Shown: positions 37,353 to 46,819, counted from the stretch's first letter. The stretch is DNA of 64,000 bases from Bradyrhizobium elkanii USDA 76 (GCF_023278185.1 NZ_CP066356.1:1542001-1606000); one strand, 5' to 3'. Made by a program: numbers and translations. Notes: a model not told the origin generated them from the letters alone.

Positions 37353-38090
37353 ATGGCCGACACGCCAGCGATCCATATTAGCGACCTCGTGGTCGGTTTC
37401 GGCGAGAAGATCATCCTCGATCATCTCGATCTCGACGTGAACGACGGCGAAATTCTCGGCCTCGTGGGCGCGTCCGGCGGCGGAAAGTCGGTGCTGATGC
37501 GGACATTGGTTGGCTTACTTCCGAAGCGGAGCGGACAGATCGATTTCGCAGGCGACAGCGATGACGAGCGCCGCTGGGGCGTGCTGTTCCAGCAGGGAGC
37601 GCTGTTTTCGGCCTTGACGGCTCGCCAGAACATCCAGTTTCCGCTGCGCGAGCGCGCACGGCTGTCGCCGGGGCTGCTGGACGAAATTGCGGACGCGAAG
37701 CTCGAGATGGTCGGCCTGAAGCGCGAAGACGGGGACAAGTATCCGTCCGAGCTCTCGGGCGGCATGACCAAGCGGGTTGCGCTCGCGCGGGCGCTGGCGC
37801 TCGACCCCTCGCTCCTGTTTCTCGACGAGCCAACCTCCGGTCTCGATCCGATCGCTGCGGGAGAATTCGATGCCCTGATCCGGACGCTGCACCGGACGTT
37901 GCGCTTCACCGTGTTCATGGTGACACACGACCTGAACAGCCTGCAGGCCATCTGCGACCGCGTCGCCGCGCTCGCCGATGGCAGGATCGCGGCAATCGGG
38001 CGGCTGTCATCTGTGCTCAAGTCCGATCATCCCTGGGTCCAGGCCTACTTTCATGGTGCCCGGGCGCAGAAGCTGGGCCTCGGCAATTAG
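37353..38090 (+). CDS. mlaF: MlaF-type ABC transporter ATPase
   Basis: The 245-residue ATPase has the Walker A site GASGGGKSVLMRTL, the signature LSGGMTKRVALARALAL, Walker B LLFLDEPTSGLDP and a MVTHDL switch histidine. It begins 3 bases after the permease stop. It energises the lipid transporter at the inner membrane. Confidence 0.93.
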   Translation: MADTPAIHISDLVVGFGEKIILDHLDLDVNDGEILGLVGASGGGKSVLMRTLVGLLPKRSGQIDFAGDSDDERRWGVLFQQGALFSALTARQNIQFPLRERARLSPGLLDEIADAKLEMVGLKREDGDKYPSELSGGMTKRVALARALALDPSLLFLDEPTSGLDPIAAGEFDALIRTLHRTLRFTVFMVTHDLNSLQAICDRVAALADGRIAAIGRLSSVLKSDHPWVQAYFHGARAQKLGLGN

Positions 38091-38106
38091 GCAGAGAGAG
38101 ACGCAT

Positions 38107-39216
38107 ATGGAAATCCGCGCGCCCTACATCATCGTTGGTGCATTCGTGTTATCGGCGATCGTCGCCGTGTTCGGCTTCGTTTACTGGCTGAACAATGTCG
38201 GGGGGATCGGGAAACGGCAGACATATCAGATCGTTTTCGCCGATCCGGTGCCCGGGCTGCTGGTCGGGGCGGGCGTCCTCTTCAATGGCATCCGCGTCGG
38301 CGAAGTGACCGCGCTTGCGCTGGTTCCGGACCGGCCGCGCGAGGTTCACGCCACGATTGCGGTCGCTGAGCGCACGCCGGTGCATAGCGATACGCGCGTC
38401 GGCCTCGACTTCCAGGGGCTGACCGGTGTTCCGGTGATCGCGCTGGAAGGCGGCGATGATTCCCAGGCGCCGCCGGCGCGTGAACCGCTGGTGGCCGAAA
38501 AGGGGGCCGGGCGGAGCATGACGCAGGCCGCCCGCGATGCACTACGCCGGGTCGATGCCGTGCTATCCGAGAACGCCGCGCCGCTGCACAGCACGATCGA
38601 CAATCTCAGCACGTTCGCCGAAGGGCTCGCGCGCAACACGCCGAAGCTCGATGGAATTGTGGCCGGGCTGGAACGCATGACCGGCGGTGGTGCGCCCGCG
38701 CCGCGCAAGGTGGTGTACGACCTTCACGCGGTGGACGACTTCGGAGCGCAGCGCCATGCCAATCTGCCCGAGCAGCTGGTCATGGCGGAGCCGACCGCGA
38801 TCGCACGCTTGCAGACCCAGCGCTTCCTGTTCTCGCCGGATGAAGAAACTCAGGGGTTCGAAGGTGCGCAGTGGGGCGATAGTCTCCCGGTGCTGGTGCA
38901 GGCGCGGTTGCTGCAGAGCTTCGAGAATTACGACGTCGACCATGCGCCACTGCGGGCCGACAGCGGTGTAGAGGGTACGCCGCGCCTGCTGATCGACCTG
39001 CGTCGGTTCGAAATTGTGCAGGGAGCCCAACCGCGCGCGACGATCTCCCTGTCCGCGAAGATCGTCGATCGAAATGGGCGGGTAAAGGCCGCCAAGCTTC
39101 TTGAGGGATCCGAAGGGATAAACTCGCTCACACCATCCGAGGCGGCAGCCGCATTCGATCGGGCCTTCGGGTCTCTCGCAAGGGAGCTCGTGATGTGGGT
39201 TGCATCGACGGACTAG
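38107..39216 (+). CDS. mlaD: MCE-domain (MlaD-like) protein with fused ABC-auxiliary region
   Basis: The 369-residue protein from ATG 38107 has an N-terminal anchor helix (about 6-25), an MCE domain (about 40-115: VPGLLVGAGVLFNGIRVGEVTAL, RVGLDFQGLTGVPVIALEGG), a helical link, then a C-terminal domain (about 195-365) resembling the ABC-type auxiliary lipoprotein (PqiC/YmbA-like) that is normally separate. Substrate-binding subunit of the lipid transporter, periplasmic. Its 3' end overlaps the ackA fragment by 4 bases. Confidence 0.87.
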   Translation: MEIRAPYIIVGAFVLSAIVAVFGFVYWLNNVGGIGKRQTYQIVFADPVPGLLVGAGVLFNGIRVGEVTALALVPDRPREVHATIAVAERTPVHSDTRVGLDFQGLTGVPVIALEGGDDSQAPPAREPLVAEKGAGRSMTQAARDALRRVDAVLSENAAPLHSTIDNLSTFAEGLARNTPKLDGIVAGLERMTGGGAPAPRKVVYDLHAVDDFGAQRHANLPEQLVMAEPTAIARLQTQRFLFSPDEETQGFEGAQWGDSLPVLVQARLLQSFENYDVDHAPLRADSGVEGTPRLLIDLRRFEIVQGAQPRATISLSAKIVDRNGRVKAAKLLEGSEGINSLTPSEAAAAFDRAFGSLARELVMWVASTD

Positions 39217-39563
39217 CGACCTGTGCGCAGCAGGCTGCGGCAGTGCCGCGCAATACTGACTTCCTCATTGGTCGGAATGACCAGTACGTCGACCGGACTG
39301 CCCTTCGCGGCGATGCGTTGTTCGCCCTGTACATTTGCTGCCGTATCGATGCTGACGCCGAGCCGGGAGAGGCGATCGCAGACGCGTTGCCGGATGTCCG
39401 CGGCATGCTCGCCAATGCCGCCGGTGAGCACCAGGCCGTCGAGGCCGGCAAGGATATTTGCCATCACGGCGACTTCTGCGGCGACACGAAATGTGAAGAG
39501 ATCGATGGCTTCGCGGGCCTCGGGCTTGTGGCTCGCCAGCGGGGCGGCGAGCTCGGCTATGCG
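39213..39563 (-). pseudogene. ackA: 3' fragment of acetate kinase
   Basis: About 117 codons match only the C-terminus of acetate kinase: EAREAIDLFTFRVAAEVAVMANIL, GLVLTGGIGEHAADIR and PTNEEVSIARHC. The first two-thirds, with the substrate and catalytic residues, are missing; the open frame upstream (to 39710) has no family content and contains a terminator-like hairpin. With acsA present, loss of the ackA route to acetyl-CoA is understandable. A second intact copy elsewhere cannot be excluded. Confidence 0.8.
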
Positions 39564-39599
39564 CTGGTTCACGCATCTGGCGCAGTGTTCGACAAAAAG

Positions 39600-39621
39600 A
39601 TGCCCGGCAAAAGCCGGGCAT
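39600..39621 (-). terminator. Rho-independent terminator-like hairpin
   Basis: ATGCCCGGC and GCCGGGCAT form a perfect 9-bp stem with a 4-base loop; on the minus strand a TTTTT run follows (complement of 39594-39598). It lies just upstream of the ackA fragment. Confidence 0.65.
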
Positions 39622-39728
39622 TGAATATCGATACAACCCCAGGGAGGAGAGGTCGTCCTAACGATTCTATTCAAGCATGCTATGGCGGGCGACGATTTGA
39701 GCTGGCGCAATAAATCGAAGATTGATTT

Positions 39729-39986
39729 TTAGTGGGAGTCAGGAGAAGGCCGTTCCTGCTCCAGGTCGTTTGGCACCATCCCATATGTCCGCAGCACGGT
39801 AGTTTTCACGCCCGGATGGCCGGTGCGGACGACTGCCGCAGCACCAGCGTGGCCGAACGTCTTCCATAAGTGCTTGGCGTGCTCAATCGCCGCGGCGGGG
39901 CTGGCGCACTTGGCCTGCTGGCCCGGAACGAGTTCGCCATCGGTCCGGTCGTAGGGCAGAGCAATGAAATGCGTGATCTCGTCCAT
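39729..39986 (-). CDS. Hypothetical small protein
   Basis: I do not recognise this 85-residue soluble protein (MDEITHFIALPYDRTDG opening, AAAIEHAKHLWKTFGHAGAAAVVRTG middle). Two FixK boxes, one perfect (85-98 bases) and one near-perfect (61-74 bases), lie upstream. Confidence 0.7.
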   Translation of the reverse strand: MDEITHFIALPYDRTDGELVPGQQAKCASPAAAIEHAKHLWKTFGHAGAAAVVRTGHPGVKTTVLRTYGMVPNDLEQERPSPDSH

Positions 39987-40046
39987 CGATGCCCCTTTCT
40001 CGTTCGGTCGACTTCACCCAGCAAGCATTGTGCGATGAGGGCTATC

Positions 40047-40060
40047 TTGATCCGCCTCAG
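40047..40060 (-). promoter_or_regulatory. FixK-type box, one mismatch
   Basis: TTGATCCGCCTCAG is 61-74 bases upstream of the gene at 39986. Confidence 0.5.
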
Positions 40061-40070
40061 ATCACTTCGT

Positions 40071-40084
40071 TTGATCCGGATCAA
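40071..40084. promoter_or_regulatory. FixK/FNR-type box
   Basis: TTGATCCGGATCAA, 53-66 bases upstream of the TTG start at 40137; same sequence as 11878-11891. Confidence 0.8.
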
Positions 40085-40136
40085 GGCCGAATAGGCGCAT
40101 CTCGTTGCTGTTGATGGGTTCGAAAGGGAGCTTTGC

Positions 40137-40430
40137 TTGCCATTGGGCTTCCTGCTCTCGAATTTGGACTGGGTCATGGTGATGGGAAACGTCGTGCACT
40201 TTCCGGAATCGCACCGGGCGAATTACGAAGAGGTGGCGTCCGGAGTGGACTTTCGCCAGTCCGTCCGTCAAGTACTATTGATGCTCGAACTGCAACTGCT
40301 CCAGATCAGCGGCTTGGTCGCTATGTGCCCGGCCGGAAGGGCCAGGACGAAGCTGCAGCAGCAGCACGACCAACTACTCGGTCGCCTTGCGACCGCGCGA
40401 CAGCATGCGCGAGCGCTGATCGGCGATTGA
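40137..40430 (+). CDS. Hypothetical protein
   Basis: I do not recognise this protein: 97 residues from TTG 40137, or 84 from ATG 40176. GGGAG before the TTG and a FixK box 53-66 bases upstream favour the TTG. The conserved-looking part begins MGNVVHFPESHRANYEE; the rest is helical with Gln- and Leu-rich stretches. Confidence 0.6.
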   Translation: MPLGFLLSNLDWVMVMGNVVHFPESHRANYEEVASGVDFRQSVRQVLLMLELQLLQISGLVAMCPAGRARTKLQQQHDQLLGRLATARQHARALIGD

Positions 40431-40610
40431 CGCCGGCCCACATTGCGGCGTCACCTGCCGCCAGAACGCAACATTTCATCGGATTGACGATCGATCGTCC
40501 GGCTCGTCGCCATGCGAAAAATGAGCTCTGCTGCAGGATTCCGATAGGGGATTCTACGTGAGTTAAATCTCGCGGCCCAATAGTCCGTACCGGTTCGGGC
40601 GAGCCCATAT

Positions 40611-40631
40611 TGACTTGCCCTGCGCAAGTCA
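40611..40631. promoter_or_regulatory. Perfect inverted repeat before the chemoreceptor
   Basis: TGACTTGC and GCAAGTCA flank CCTGC, 43-63 bases upstream of the chemoreceptor ATG. The half-site TTGC resembles FixK2 halves but the spacing is five rather than six, so the binder is unknown. Confidence 0.45.
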
Positions 40632-40673
40632 GATCTGGCAACCGTTTGCGACAAGTCTGTTTGGTGAAAAGCG

Positions 40674-42667
40674 ATGAATTTCGGGATTTCTCTGGCGCAG
40701 CGCATCTACGCAATTATTGGGCTGAGCTTTTGCGGGCTGACCGGACTGGCCGCTATCCAGGCAAGCAATCTGGCAGATGCCTTGCGCGGGCAGCGGCAGA
40801 GCGAGTTGAGACACCTTACTCAACTGGCTCTTGGCATTGCGCAGGAGGAGCATGACGCGGCTGTCGGCCGGGGAGCGGATGGAGACGCCGCGCGTCGCAA
40901 TGCAGCAGCCAGAATCGGCGCGCTGAGATTTGGGAACGGGGATTACTTCTGGATCAACGATCTTAGTCCCACGATGGTCATGCATCCGATCAAGCCCGAG
41001 CTCGACGGCAAGGATTTGCGTGACGTCAGGGATCCGACCGGCAAGCAGTTGTTCGTCGAATTTGCCGAGATCGTGAAGCGAAGAGGCGAGGGGTTTGTCG
41101 ACTACCAATGGCCAAAGCCGGGTCTGGACACGCCGCAGCCGAAGCTATCGTTTGTTGTGGGCTTTCAACCGTGGAACTGGGTCATCGGGACAGGCCTGTA
41201 TGTCGACGATCTCCAGGCGCAGGTCTGGGAGCGGGTACGAAGCATCATTACGATTGCTGCAGCGATCGTATTGTGCGTCGGGCTGGTAACACTGCTGCTT
41301 GCCCGACGGATATCCAAGGCTCTCGTCACAATGACGGGCGCCCTCAACCGGCTGAGGGTGGTGATTTCGACATGAAGCTCCCAGGGCTCGAGCGGCCCGA
41401 TGAACTGGGCGACATGGCGCGTTCAATCGAGCAATTCAGGGGCAGGGCCGCTGAAAAGGTGCGTGACGAGGCGAGGCAGGACGAAGAGAGGCGCCGCGCG
41501 GCCGAGGAGGCCCGGGCATCAGCGTTGCAGCAAATGGCCGCCAATGTCGAGAATGCTACAAAGGTTGCCGTCGGCGAAGTTGCCTCTGGTACGGACCGGA
41601 TGGCAAGAAACGCCTCGATGATGAGAGATACGGCACTCACGCTGGAGAGAAACAGCAGCAGTGTCGCTGCGGCTGCCGAAGAGGCCCTTACAAATGCTCA
41701 GACCGTCGCAAAAGCATCCTCGCAGCTGGCCGCGTCAATATCGCAGATCGCCGATCAGGTGGGGACGTCGCGTTCCTTGACGCTGGAGGCCGTCACGGCA
41801 TCGACGCAAGCCCAGGCCACAATCGCCAAGCTGTCGGAAGCTGCGTCAAAGGTGGGAACTGTGACGAGCCTGATCAGCGAAATCGCCGGCCAGACAAACC
41901 TCCTGGCGTTGAATGCCACAATCGAGGCCGCACGAGCCGGAACAGCTGGCCGCGGTTTCGCGGTCGTCGCGGCCGAAGTGAAGTCGCTGGCTGAACAGAC
42001 CGCGCGAGCAACAAATGAGATCGCGCTGCAGATTGCCGAGATCCAGGAGGCGACGTATGCCTCGGTTGCATCCATGACTACCATTGGTGACGTCATTCGC
42101 AGCGTTGAATCTGTGTCAGCCGCAATCTCTGCCGCGGTCGAGGAGCAAAATGTCGTCACGGCTGATATTTCGAGGACGGTCGAAGAGACGTCACACGCGG
42201 CTCGCGAGGTCGCCTCCCAAATTGCCTCGGTATCGGCCGAAGCGGTCGAAACCGGTCGACGAGCATCGGAAATGCACGACGGATCGACGGCCATTGCGGA
42301 GAATGTGGCCGAACTGCGCACGACACTCATCCGTGTTATCCGTACGTCGACGACGGATGTTGATCGCCGACTGTCTTCCCGCGTCGTCTTTCGACGGTCC
42401 GGAGCATTGTCATGGCGCAGCGAGACGAAGCGTATCGAGGTCCGTGACTTGTCGCCGGGCGCGGTCTTGATCAACTGCACCTTGCCGGACGCAGCAATAG
42501 GCGAGCCAGTCGAACTGACGATCGAGGGGCTTTCATTCCGGCTTGGCGGTGTTGTGGGGCGTATAGACCGCGGCTCGGTGTTGATCTGTCTGAATCTGAC
42601 GGCAGAGAGCGAGCAAGAATTGTCCGAGATACTCTCAGCCGAGCGAGCGCGGGCCGCAGCGGCCTAG
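40674..42667 (+). pseudogene. Methyl-accepting chemotaxis protein, frameshifted
   Basis: The first frame (40674-41375) encodes an inner-membrane helix, a Cache-like sensor domain (FGNGDYFWINDLSPTMVMHPIKPELDGKDL), a second helix and the start of HAMP ([12 protein letters not shown]). The rest of HAMP ([27 protein letters not shown]) and the signalling domain with the hairpin tip [21 protein letters not shown] lie in a second frame ending at 42667. The shift is near 41352. A PilZ-like tail (about the last 90 residues) follows. Either a true inactivation or a sequencing error; otherwise the gene is complete. Confidence 0.88.
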
Positions 42668-42693
42668 GAGCGGCTTCTCGGGGGCGGGCGATT

Positions 42694-43659
42694 CTACTTG
42701 CAAGGTATGCTTGCCGGCTTGCCCTGCGCCTCGATGAGCGTCCTGGATGGTACTTCTCCAAAGGCAGCTCGATACATCCGTGAGAACTCACCCATGTGCC
42801 AAAAGCCATGGGCCAGGGCGGTCGCCTTGACTGTGAGGCCCGGGTAGCCCATGCGCAAATGCTGTCGAACAAGCCAAAGTTGACGCAGCCGTCGGTATTG
42901 ATGAATGCCGGCGCCACAGATCGATTGTGCCGCGGTATGAAGCGTGCGCACCGAAATTCCGAGTTCGTTCGCTAGCTCATCGCACGTGTTGTTGGAGGCG
43001 GGGGTCGACATGATTGCATCGTCTATGTGATCAATAATCCGCTTGTAACGTTCCGCAATGTTGGCTTTGCCTCCTTCGAATGCCCCTCGATGAAATTCTT
43101 CATCGAGCGCGGAGAATAATGTTCCCTGTATTGCCAGCAACTGATGGACGTCGATCGGCTTCGATTGATGAGCCGCGAACCTCAAGGTCGATTGTATCAG
43201 GGTTTGAATAAATGCCAGCGAATCCCCTGGTAACCCAAGCAACAGGTAGCCCGCGCTCAACTCTGCCCATTTCAGAGCAAGATGATCCGGCGGAATGGAA
43301 AGGATGGCAACCAGCCGGGGTTCCGGTTCGAACACCGTACAGTTCGCGCTTCCTTTGAGAACGATGATCGAATGACGGACTGCTTGCCCGTTGAGGCGCG
43401 CGGACGCGACCCGGTCCATCGGGACAACGAAGACGAGTCGATCGGACAGCTCGTAGCCGTTGATGATCCGTGGGAACGTTCGTACCAGCGAGAGGGTAGC
43501 TGAGGGCAACGACAGACTGGCCCGCAGAATGGAAGGCGGTGCTGCCGTGAGCGGAATGCTCGAAGCCTGCACATAGCGCTCGCTTTCGCGGAAATGATCG
43601 ACGTCGGCATAGGCCTGCAGGTCGAGCGCAGGCGATGCGGAGAGTGCGTTGAAGAGCAT
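42694..43659 (-). CDS. AraC-family transcription regulator
   Basis: The 321-residue protein has an AraC-binding-like N-terminal domain and two C-terminal helix-turn-helix units (NTCDELANELGISVRTLHTAAQ and VKATALAHGFWHMGEFSRMYRAAFGEVPSRTL). It lies upstream of nothing obvious; its neighbours are fixJ and the chemoreceptor. A FixJ-like site precedes it. Effector and targets unknown. Confidence 0.88.
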   Translation of the reverse strand: MLFNALSASPALDLQAYADVDHFRESERYVQASSIPLTAAPPSILRASLSLPSATLSLVRTFPRIINGYELSDRLVFVVPMDRVASARLNGQAVRHSIIVLKGSANCTVFEPEPRLVAILSIPPDHLALKWAELSAGYLLLGLPGDSLAFIQTLIQSTLRFAAHQSKPIDVHQLLAIQGTLFSALDEEFHRGAFEGGKANIAERYKRIIDHIDDAIMSTPASNNTCDELANELGISVRTLHTAAQSICGAGIHQYRRLRQLWLVRQHLRMGYPGLTVKATALAHGFWHMGEFSRMYRAAFGEVPSRTLIEAQGKPASIPCK

Positions 43660-43718
43660 TGGCTGCTACTCGATTCGAGCAATCCGCACACTCTCGTACC
43701 GTCACCCTCCAATTGAAA

Positions 43719-43735
43719 TTACGTATAATTACTTA
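43719..43735 (-). promoter_or_regulatory. FixJ-like site upstream of the AraC regulator
   Basis: On the minus strand the sequence reads TAAGTAATTATACGTAA, 60-76 bases upstream of ATG 43659. It shares TAAGTA and ACGTA elements with the region before fixK (21645-21675). Confidence 0.5.
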
Positions 43736-43760
43736 TGCCACCGGGAGCGGCGGCCCTTGG

Positions 43761-44369
43761 CTAGAGCCCGGCAGCGATCGCGATCCGCATCAATTCCGAC
43801 ATGCTGCGCACATTGGTCTTGGCCATCAGGTTCGCCCGGTAGACCTCGACCGTGCGTGGGCTGATGCCAAGGTCGTGGGCGATCACCTTGTTGATCTTGC
43901 CTGCCACGAGCCCTCGCAGAACGTCGCGTTCGCGCGGCGAGAGATCCACCAGGCGAGCTTCGGCCTCGCTCTTGGCCGTACCGTCGGCCGGTGCCGTCGA
44001 CTGTGTTTGCAAGGCTTCGCCGATTGCACGCAGGAGCGCCTCGTCCTCGAACGGCTTTTCGATGAAGTCAACCGCACCTGCCTTCATCGCCTCGACCGCG
44101 AGTGCGACGTCTCCATGGCCAGTCATCAGAATGACGGGACATGCGACCGCGTCCGCCTTGAGCTTGCGGACCAGTTCGAGGCCGCTCATGCCGGGCATGC
44201 GGATATCGGATACGATGCAGTCGACCCTGCTGCCGGCAAGATGATCCAGAAAGTCGGTTGCCGTCTCATAAGTCGTTACGGCAAAGCCGTTGACGTCGAG
44301 AAGGAAGGCCAGTGAGTCCCGCATCGCGGGATCATCGTCGATCACGAGAATTGTGCGCCGCGCTGTCAT
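43761..44369 (-). CDS. fixJ: Response regulator FixJ
   Basis: The 202-residue protein has a receiver domain with [10 protein letters not shown], the phospho-acceptor Asp55 in VSDIRMPG and a late EKPFED lysine, then a LuxR-type HTH ([28 protein letters not shown]). Phosphorylated FixJ activates fixK in rhizobia. It overlaps fixL by 4 bases (ATGA). Confidence 0.95.
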   Translation of the reverse strand: MTARRTILVIDDDPAMRDSLAFLLDVNGFAVTTYETATDFLDHLAGSRVDCIVSDIRMPGMSGLELVRKLKADAVACPVILMTGHGDVALAVEAMKAGAVDFIEKPFEDEALLRAIGEALQTQSTAPADGTAKSEAEARLVDLSPRERDVLRGLVAGKINKVIAHDLGISPRTVEVYRANLMAKTNVRSMSELMRIAIAAGL

Positions 44370-45796
44370 GCTTCTTCTCCGTCCTCCGCGAACGGGAGGA
44401 TGAACTGAAAAACCGTGCCGCCACCAGCGTTTGGCATCACGTCGATGCGTCCGCCATGGGACTCGATGATGGTCCGGCAGATCGAGAGGCCAACGCCCAT
44501 GCCCTGCTCCTTGGTCGTGACAAAGGGCTGAAACAAACGGTCGGCGATATCGGGGCTGATGCCCGGGCCGGTATCGGCAATGGAAAACGTCGCAACACCG
44601 TTAGTCTTGGAGACGCCGACGGTCAATTCGCGGCGCGGGCCCGAGGCCATCGCCTCGATCGCATTGCGAACCAGGTTGAGCACGACCTGCTGAATCTGGA
44701 TCTTGTCGACGATGATCGGGGGCATGTCCCGATCGCTGCGGATCGCTACCCGGACGCCTTGCTCCTTGGCGCCGAGCAGCGCCAGTGCGACTGCCTCTTC
44801 AAGCAGGGTGGCCGGGCTCTCCAGGGACTGTTGGGTCTCGCCCTTGGCGACGAATTCGCGCAGGCGCTTGATGATGTCGCCGGCCCGGAGCGCTTGCTGC
44901 GCGGCCCGCTCGAGCGCGTCCCGAATGCGGGTCGCATCCGGTACCTCCGACGCCAGCAGCGCCCTCGCACCGCGCATATAGTTCGTGATGGCTGACAGCG
45001 GCTGATTGATCTCATGCGCGATTGAGGACGCCATCTCCCCCATCGCGGTCAACCGCGAGACGTGGACCAGCTCGGATTGGAGCTCCTGAAGCCGCCGTTC
45101 CTGCGCACGGCGTTCAGTGAGATCGCGGATAAAGCCGGTGAAGAAACGCTCTCCGCGTACCTTGGCCTCGCCGACGGCGAGCTCCATCGGAAACGTCGAG
45201 CCGTCGCTTCGCTCCCCGACAACGATGCGGCCAATGCCGATGATGCGCCGCTCGCCGGTCGTAAGGTAACGCTCGAGATACCGGTCGTGCTCGCCGCGAT
45301 ACGGCTGGGGCATCAGGCTCGAAACGTTCTTTCCGACGACTTGGTCCGCTTTCCAGCCAAACAGGCGCTCGGCTGCCGCGCTGAAGGAGCGAATAATGCC
45401 GTGGTCGTCGATGACGATCATCGCATCGGGGACCGTGTCGAGGATTGATTGCAGATGGGCCTGACGATTTCGCGCCTGATCGCTCTCCTTCAGTAGCCGG
45501 TCACCCATAAAGCCAAGGATCGGACCGAGGACAGCAAAACAGGCGATATCGATCAGATTCGCAGGCTCGGTGACCAGGCTCCTGCCGAGGAATTTGGCGC
45601 TGATGACGAGGCAGAGCAGGGTGGTGAGGATCGCCGGACCGCGGCCGCCGGCGAGCGCGGCAAACAGCACGGCGGGGACAAAGATGATCGTGAAGGTCCG
45701 GTCTTCGAAATAGTTATCGAGCCCCGCGCGCACCGCGAACACGAGTGCGGCCGCTGCCGCGGCAGTGCCATAGCGGTACCAGATGTGGTCGGACAT
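44366..45796 (-). CDS. fixL: Oxygen-sensing histidine kinase FixL
   Basis: The 476-residue protein has about four N-terminal membrane helices (to residue 100), a heme PAS domain and a kinase. In the PAS domain, His170 ([10 protein letters not shown]) aligns with the proximal heme ligand of Bradyrhizobium FixL (His200) and Arg190 (GIGR) with the O2-switch Arg220; Arg184 replaces the His214 position. The autophosphorylation site is His261 ([13 protein letters not shown]); NAIEA and DTGPGIS/GMGVGL form the ATP site. O2-free heme activates the kinase, which phosphorylates FixJ. Confidence 0.95.
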   Translation of the reverse strand: MSDHIWYRYGTAAAAAALVFAVRAGLDNYFEDRTFTIIFVPAVLFAALAGGRGPAILTTLLCLVISAKFLGRSLVTEPANLIDIACFAVLGPILGFMGDRLLKESDQARNRQAHLQSILDTVPDAMIVIDDHGIIRSFSAAAERLFGWKADQVVGKNVSSLMPQPYRGEHDRYLERYLTTGERRIIGIGRIVVGERSDGSTFPMELAVGEAKVRGERFFTGFIRDLTERRAQERRLQELQSELVHVSRLTAMGEMASSIAHEINQPLSAITNYMRGARALLASEVPDATRIRDALERAAQQALRAGDIIKRLREFVAKGETQQSLESPATLLEEAVALALLGAKEQGVRVAIRSDRDMPPIIVDKIQIQQVVLNLVRNAIEAMASGPRRELTVGVSKTNGVATFSIADTGPGISPDIADRLFQPFVTTKEQGMGVGLSICRTIIESHGGRIDVMPNAGGGTVFQFILPFAEDGEEA

Positions 45797-45878
45797 ATTC
45801 CCCCGGGCAAAGCCCTCAACTCACCAAATATTACAACGTTCAGACGCTCGAAGCCACTAGCTGCTCTGTGCAGATGAC

Positions 45879-46106
45879 CTATTTGACCCAGGCTCGCCAA
45901 TGTGTGGGTTGTACCATGATGCGTTGGGCAGTCTCCACCCTCACCCAGCCGCCCGGGATGCGGCGACAAGGAAAGACGAGCTGGTGAATGGCGTTGCCCT
46001 CGATCACGGCGAGCTCTAGGTCTAAACCGAAGGGGGCCGTCGCGACCCCCTCCCATGTCGCGCCGGCGCCGGCCACTGGGCGCTCTGGAGCGTCGCGTGC
46101 CGGCAC
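45879..46106 (-). CDS. Small protein, paralogue of the one at 57014
   Basis: A 75-residue soluble protein from GTG 46106 (AGAAGG before it, start uncertain). It matches the protein at 57014 at W..(V/I)A.APFG, ELAVI.G, P-C-R, GW..V, and a final THWRxW. It follows the phasin gene directly (overlap of phasin stop and start region), so it should share the FixK-type phasin promoter. Function unknown. Confidence 0.6.
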   Translation of the reverse strand: MPARDAPERPVAGAGATWEGVATAPFGLDLELAVIEGNAIHQLVFPCRRIPGGWVRVETAQRIMVQPTHWRAWVK

Positions 46107-46107
46107 G

Positions 46108-46464
46108 TCAGGCAGCCTTCTGAGTAGCCTCGTCGACACCGCCGGTCTTTCGTGCAAACAGGTTCAGCTCGATCGTACCCAGCGAACGCGCGGTCTCGAT
46201 CGCGTACGTCGCGTCGTTCGCGCTGCGCGCGGTGACGCCCTTGGCCCAGTCCTGCAGAGCCGTGATCTTCTCGGCCACCGAGGCGGTGGAATTGAACCTG
46301 CGGAAAAGCTCCCAGGCCTCGTTCGATTCGATCTGGATCTGTTCGAACCAGTGCTGATTCGCCTCGATCAATTTTTCCGAGAATTCCGACTGGACGGCCA
46401 TCGCGCGCTTTGCGTAGCTCTGGATGGCGTCGGGGGCGGGACGGACTTCGCTCTGGCCTGTCAT
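46108..46464 (-). CDS. Phasin-family protein
   Basis: The 118-residue helical protein has the phasin pattern: SYAKRAMAVQSEFSEKLIEANQHWFEQIQIESNEAWELFRRF, and a mid-segment SVAEKITALQDWAKG. Phasins coat PHB granules; phaC lies at 25683. A FixK box lies 57-70 bases upstream. Confidence 0.88.
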   Translation of the reverse strand: MTGQSEVRPAPDAIQSYAKRAMAVQSEFSEKLIEANQHWFEQIQIESNEAWELFRRFNSTASVAEKITALQDWAKGVTARSANDATYAIETARSLGTIELNLFARKTGGVDEATQKAA

Positions 46465-46520
46465 GTTAAAAATCCTTCGTTGGGGGAGGCCTTGCTTCCC
46501 ATAGGGGCGGCACTTGCGTG

Positions 46521-46534
46521 TTGATATGCGTCAA
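46521..46534 (-). promoter_or_regulatory. FixK/FNR-type box
   Basis: TTGATATGCGTCAA, 57-70 bases upstream of the phasin start. Confidence 0.82.
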
Positions 46535-46573
46535 CTCGATAGCTTCCGGCCCGCACCTGTTCTTGCGATCAAC

Positions 46574-46768
46574 CTAGCTGCGCTTGGGATCGACGACTGC
46601 GTCGGTTCGCAAGTTGATGAAGTGGATGCCGTCACAGCCGGCGCAGGAGATCGAGTACAGATTGTCAGCCAGAGACTCGGACGCCCCATCGGGAAGCAGA
46701 GCTTGGACGCGATCACCGGTGGTTGGACAAGAGAAGATAATGGGGCGCCAAGCCCTTCGGTCTGCCAT
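46574..46768 (-). CDS. Small cysteine-containing hypothetical protein
   Basis: A 64-residue protein from ATG 46768 (AGGA site) with FSCPTTGDRVQ and YSISCAGCDGIHFIN, cysteines spaced like a small zinc or thiol site. Rhizobial genomes hold similar small proteins; function unknown. A FixK box lies 52-65 bases upstream. Confidence 0.65.
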   Translation of the reverse strand: MADRRAWRPIIFSCPTTGDRVQALLPDGASESLADNLYSISCAGCDGIHFINLRTDAVVDPKRS

Positions 46769-46819
46769 TTGCACAATCCTGACGAAATAACATCTTCCGG
46801 CGGCACGCGTCGTGCCGCA

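Noticed and set aside
45860..45880. TTGACCCAGGCTCG as a FixK box before fixL
   Set aside because: The second half does not match (T/G)CAA; it overlaps the end of the small gene at 45879.
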